Positions 22,094-23,582 of a stretch of 23,582 nt of DNA are shown piece after piece. Under the pieces are notes generated by a model. That model was given only the letters and a program-made list of their open reading frames with translations, searched no databases and was not told the origin of the DNA. Made by a program: the position numbers and the translations under genes. The DNA comes from Paracoccaceae bacterium (GTDB lineage: Bacteria > Pseudomonadota > Alphaproteobacteria > Rhodobacterales > Rhodobacteraceae), in the NCBI GenBank assembly GCA_007131465.1, contig SLQN01000024.1, forward strand, positions 1-23,582. Direction: 5' to 3'. How positions within the stretch are numbered: the first letter of the stretch is position 1; each line of letters starts with the position of its first letter.

Positions 22094-23582
22094 TCACTCC
22101 GCCGCCACATCTGGCTTGACATTCCAGCGCATCGAACGCGGTGAAGGATACGCAGGCGTCGGTGTTTCTGTCAAGTCTGCGTCGGCCTCTGTCAGCATCA
22201 GGTCTATCCCGTCGACACGGACCGCCGTCAGCCGTACCAGCCCGCCCCGACGGACGCCCATACCCGTTCCTGTAACGCGTCGCATCAGGGCAAGACTGGC
22301 CAGAACGAACGCCCCCTGCGCCACGCCCTCCACAGCCGACAGGTGCAATTCGGCTGTACCTTCGGACAGGTGGATCAACCGTGCCTCGACCCCCGGCATT
22401 CCCGGCGCAGCGCCAGCAAGCTCCAGCGCGGCCGCGTCATAGGTGAAGCGCAGGACCATGCTGCCAGCCGCCGCGATCCCGCTCGCGCGCAGCGCCAGCA
22501 AACCGTCAGGCAACAGATCGGGATAGATCGCACCGGGATGGTGAACCTCGGCGCCGAACAGATCGAGGCTGAGATTGATCGCCGCATCGGCCACTTCCCC
22601 CAGTTCCCGGCCAGCATCGACCAGATGCATCGGCTTTGGTGGCAGCAGCGTATCTGCATCAGCCCGCAGCGCTGATCCACCGGTCAGCGGCGCACAGACA
22701 TCGGCACCATTGATCGCCAGCACCGTCAGCAACAGATCGGCCTCGGCCAGCCCGCCAGTGGCAAGCAATTCGGAGCGCACAGTCAGCGTCAACAGGTCCA
22801 GCACCCCTGCAGGCAGATCGGTCTGGCTACGCAGCGTCAGTCGCAAAACGGTTCTGTCGTCGGCTTCGGAACGGTCCGAGGTGAGCGTCGCCCCTTCGGG
22901 CACCCGCACACCGAGATCAACGCCCAAAAGTTCCAGGGCCTGGGTGCGCCAGCTTATCGAAATGATGATTTCGCGCACGCCGCCGCGGCTTTCAAAGATC
23001 ATCGGCAACCGCGCCAGCGAGGACATGCTGGATTCTCCGGCCTGAAATGTGCCGAAGCGCAGCGCCCGCGGTGCCAGGCAGAACGGATCGGCCAGCGGGC
23101 GCGAGCCAAGCCGCGAGGCTGCAGGCGTCGGGCCGATCGGCTCGATCCGGATAGGCGCAAGGCGCGGTGGTTCGACCGGGTCCAGCTTCTCCGGGCGAGC
23201 GGTCACAACACGCGGAACCTCGGGCACAGGGGCAGTGCTCGCCGGTGCCCCGGTCTCGCTGACAGTGATCGCAAACGAGACCTGATCGCTAAGCCCGGTA
23301 TCGTCAGTGACCTGAAGCGTCACCATGCTGCGGCCCAGTACCCCACCGCTATCGCCGGTGATGACACCAGTGCGGGCATCCACATTTATCCACTCCGGTC
23401 CCGCAACCATGACAAAGCTCAGCCGTTCGGCGGGCGTGTCGCGGTCGGTGACGCTGGGCAGAATTCTGATCTGCGTGCCCTGTTCGATCAGCATGTCGCG
23501 GATGCTGGCGAATACTGGCGGGGTACGCACTGTCACAAGGAAGCTGCCGCTATCTGACAGGTCGTCGGCATCCACAACTCCC
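22094..23582 (-). CDS. C-terminal part of a large Ig/cadherin-like beta-sandwich protein (5' end outside window)
   Basis: The frame is open to the right edge, so only the last 496 residues are visible; the GTG at 23575 is internal. Residues about 15-105 form a putative Ig/cadherin-like domain (ILPSVTDRDTPAERLSF, then WINVDARTGVITGDSGG, and LQVTDDTGLSDQVSFAITV), as found in tandem in large surface proteins. A Pro-rich linker of about 60 residues follows. Two further beta-rich regions (about 175-300 and 325-470) carry cohesin-like phrases such as MVLRFTYDAAALELAGAAPG; that match is tentative. No sorting motif, RTX repeat or C-terminal autotransporter barrel is seen. It is the first visible gene of the operon with DUF3467, GAF-HlyD, M50-HlyD and SecA-like genes, and may be the substrate of that system. 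Confidence 0.7.
   Translation of the reverse strand, partial: GVVDADDLSDSGSFLVTVRTPPVFASIRDMLIEQGTQIRILPSVTDRDTPAERLSFVMVAGPEWINVDARTGVITGDSGGVLGRSMVTLQVTDDTGLSDQVSFAITVSETGAPASTAPVPEVPRVVTARPEKLDPVEPPRLAPIRIEPIGPTPAASRLGSRPLADPFCLAPRALRFGTFQAGESSMSSLARLPMIFESRGGVREIIISISWRTQALELLGVDLGVRVPEGATLTSDRSEADDRTVLRLTLRSQTDLPAGVLDLLTLTVRSELLATGGLAEADLLLTVLAINGADVCAPLTGGSALRADADTLLPPKPMHLVDAGRELGEVADAAINLSLDLFGAEVHHPGAIYPDLLPDGLLALRASGIAAAGSMVLRFTYDAAALELAGAAPGMPGVEARLIHLSEGTAELHLSAVEGVAQGAFVLASLALMRRVTGTGMGVRRGGLVRLTAVRVDGIDLMLTEADADLTETPTPAYPSPRSMRWNVKPDVAAE

Noticed and set aside
1..23582. CRISPR arrays, insertion sequences, rRNA genes
   Set aside because: No regularly spaced repeats, transposase-like proteins or rRNA sequence were recognised anywhere in the window.

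Overview
The window is GC-rich, densely coded DNA that most resembles a member of the Rhodobacterales (Rhodobacter/Roseobacter group, Alphaproteobacteria). The evidence is the trgA-trgB pair, a photolyase gene next to a cyclopropane-fatty-acid synthase gene (a pairing known from Rhodobacter sphaeroides), GTG/TTG starts and the general protein character. Genus cannot be fixed from the sequence alone.

Layout. (1) 1-2488, plus strand: the 3' part of a LivH-type permease, a complete LivM-type permease, and a MobA/MocA-like nucleotidyltransferase that seems to need a CTG start. (2) 2517-8812, minus strand: one six-gene run, read slt (lytic transglycosylase), class V aminotransferase, phrA, cfa, trgA, trgB. 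It has a recognisable sigma-70-like promoter upstream of slt and looks like an envelope, light and oxidative-stress group. (3) 8900-9615, plus strand: ssb, then tRNA-Gly(CCC) with its own candidate promoter. (4) 9616-10229: about 600 bases with no supportable gene. (5) 10230-14992, plus strand: a compact polysaccharide operon with a UDP-glucuronate decarboxylase-like enzyme, a GalE/UDP-pentose 4-epimerase-like enzyme, a BcsA-like family 2 glycosyltransferase and an exported GH26-like glycosidase. (6) 15066-15287, minus strand: a probable small lipoprotein. (7) 15596-23582, minus strand: a tightly packed operon that runs off the right edge.

The last operon is the most unusual part. In transcription order it encodes a large protein with an Ig/cadherin-like domain and further beta-sandwich regions (5' end outside the window), a DUF3467-like protein with a CxxC motif, a GAF-domain protein fused through one membrane helix to a HlyD-like adaptor, a PqqD-like/M50 metalloprotease/HlyD fusion, and a 660-residue SecA-like ATPase. 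The SecA-like protein keeps the motor and preprotein cross-linking domains but stops where the helical scaffold, two-helix finger and helical wing should begin. No ABC transporter or outer-membrane channel is seen within the window. I infer a non-canonical export, processing or surface-display system, with the large beta-rich protein as possible substrate. That function is a hypothesis.

The polysaccharide operon is the second point of interest. A UXS-like plus epimerase pair can supply UDP-xylose and UDP-arabinose. Next to a processive synthase and a GH26-type hydrolase, this suggests a 'synthase plus trimming hydrolase' module comparable in logic to bcsA-bcsZ but for a different polymer, possibly containing pentose.
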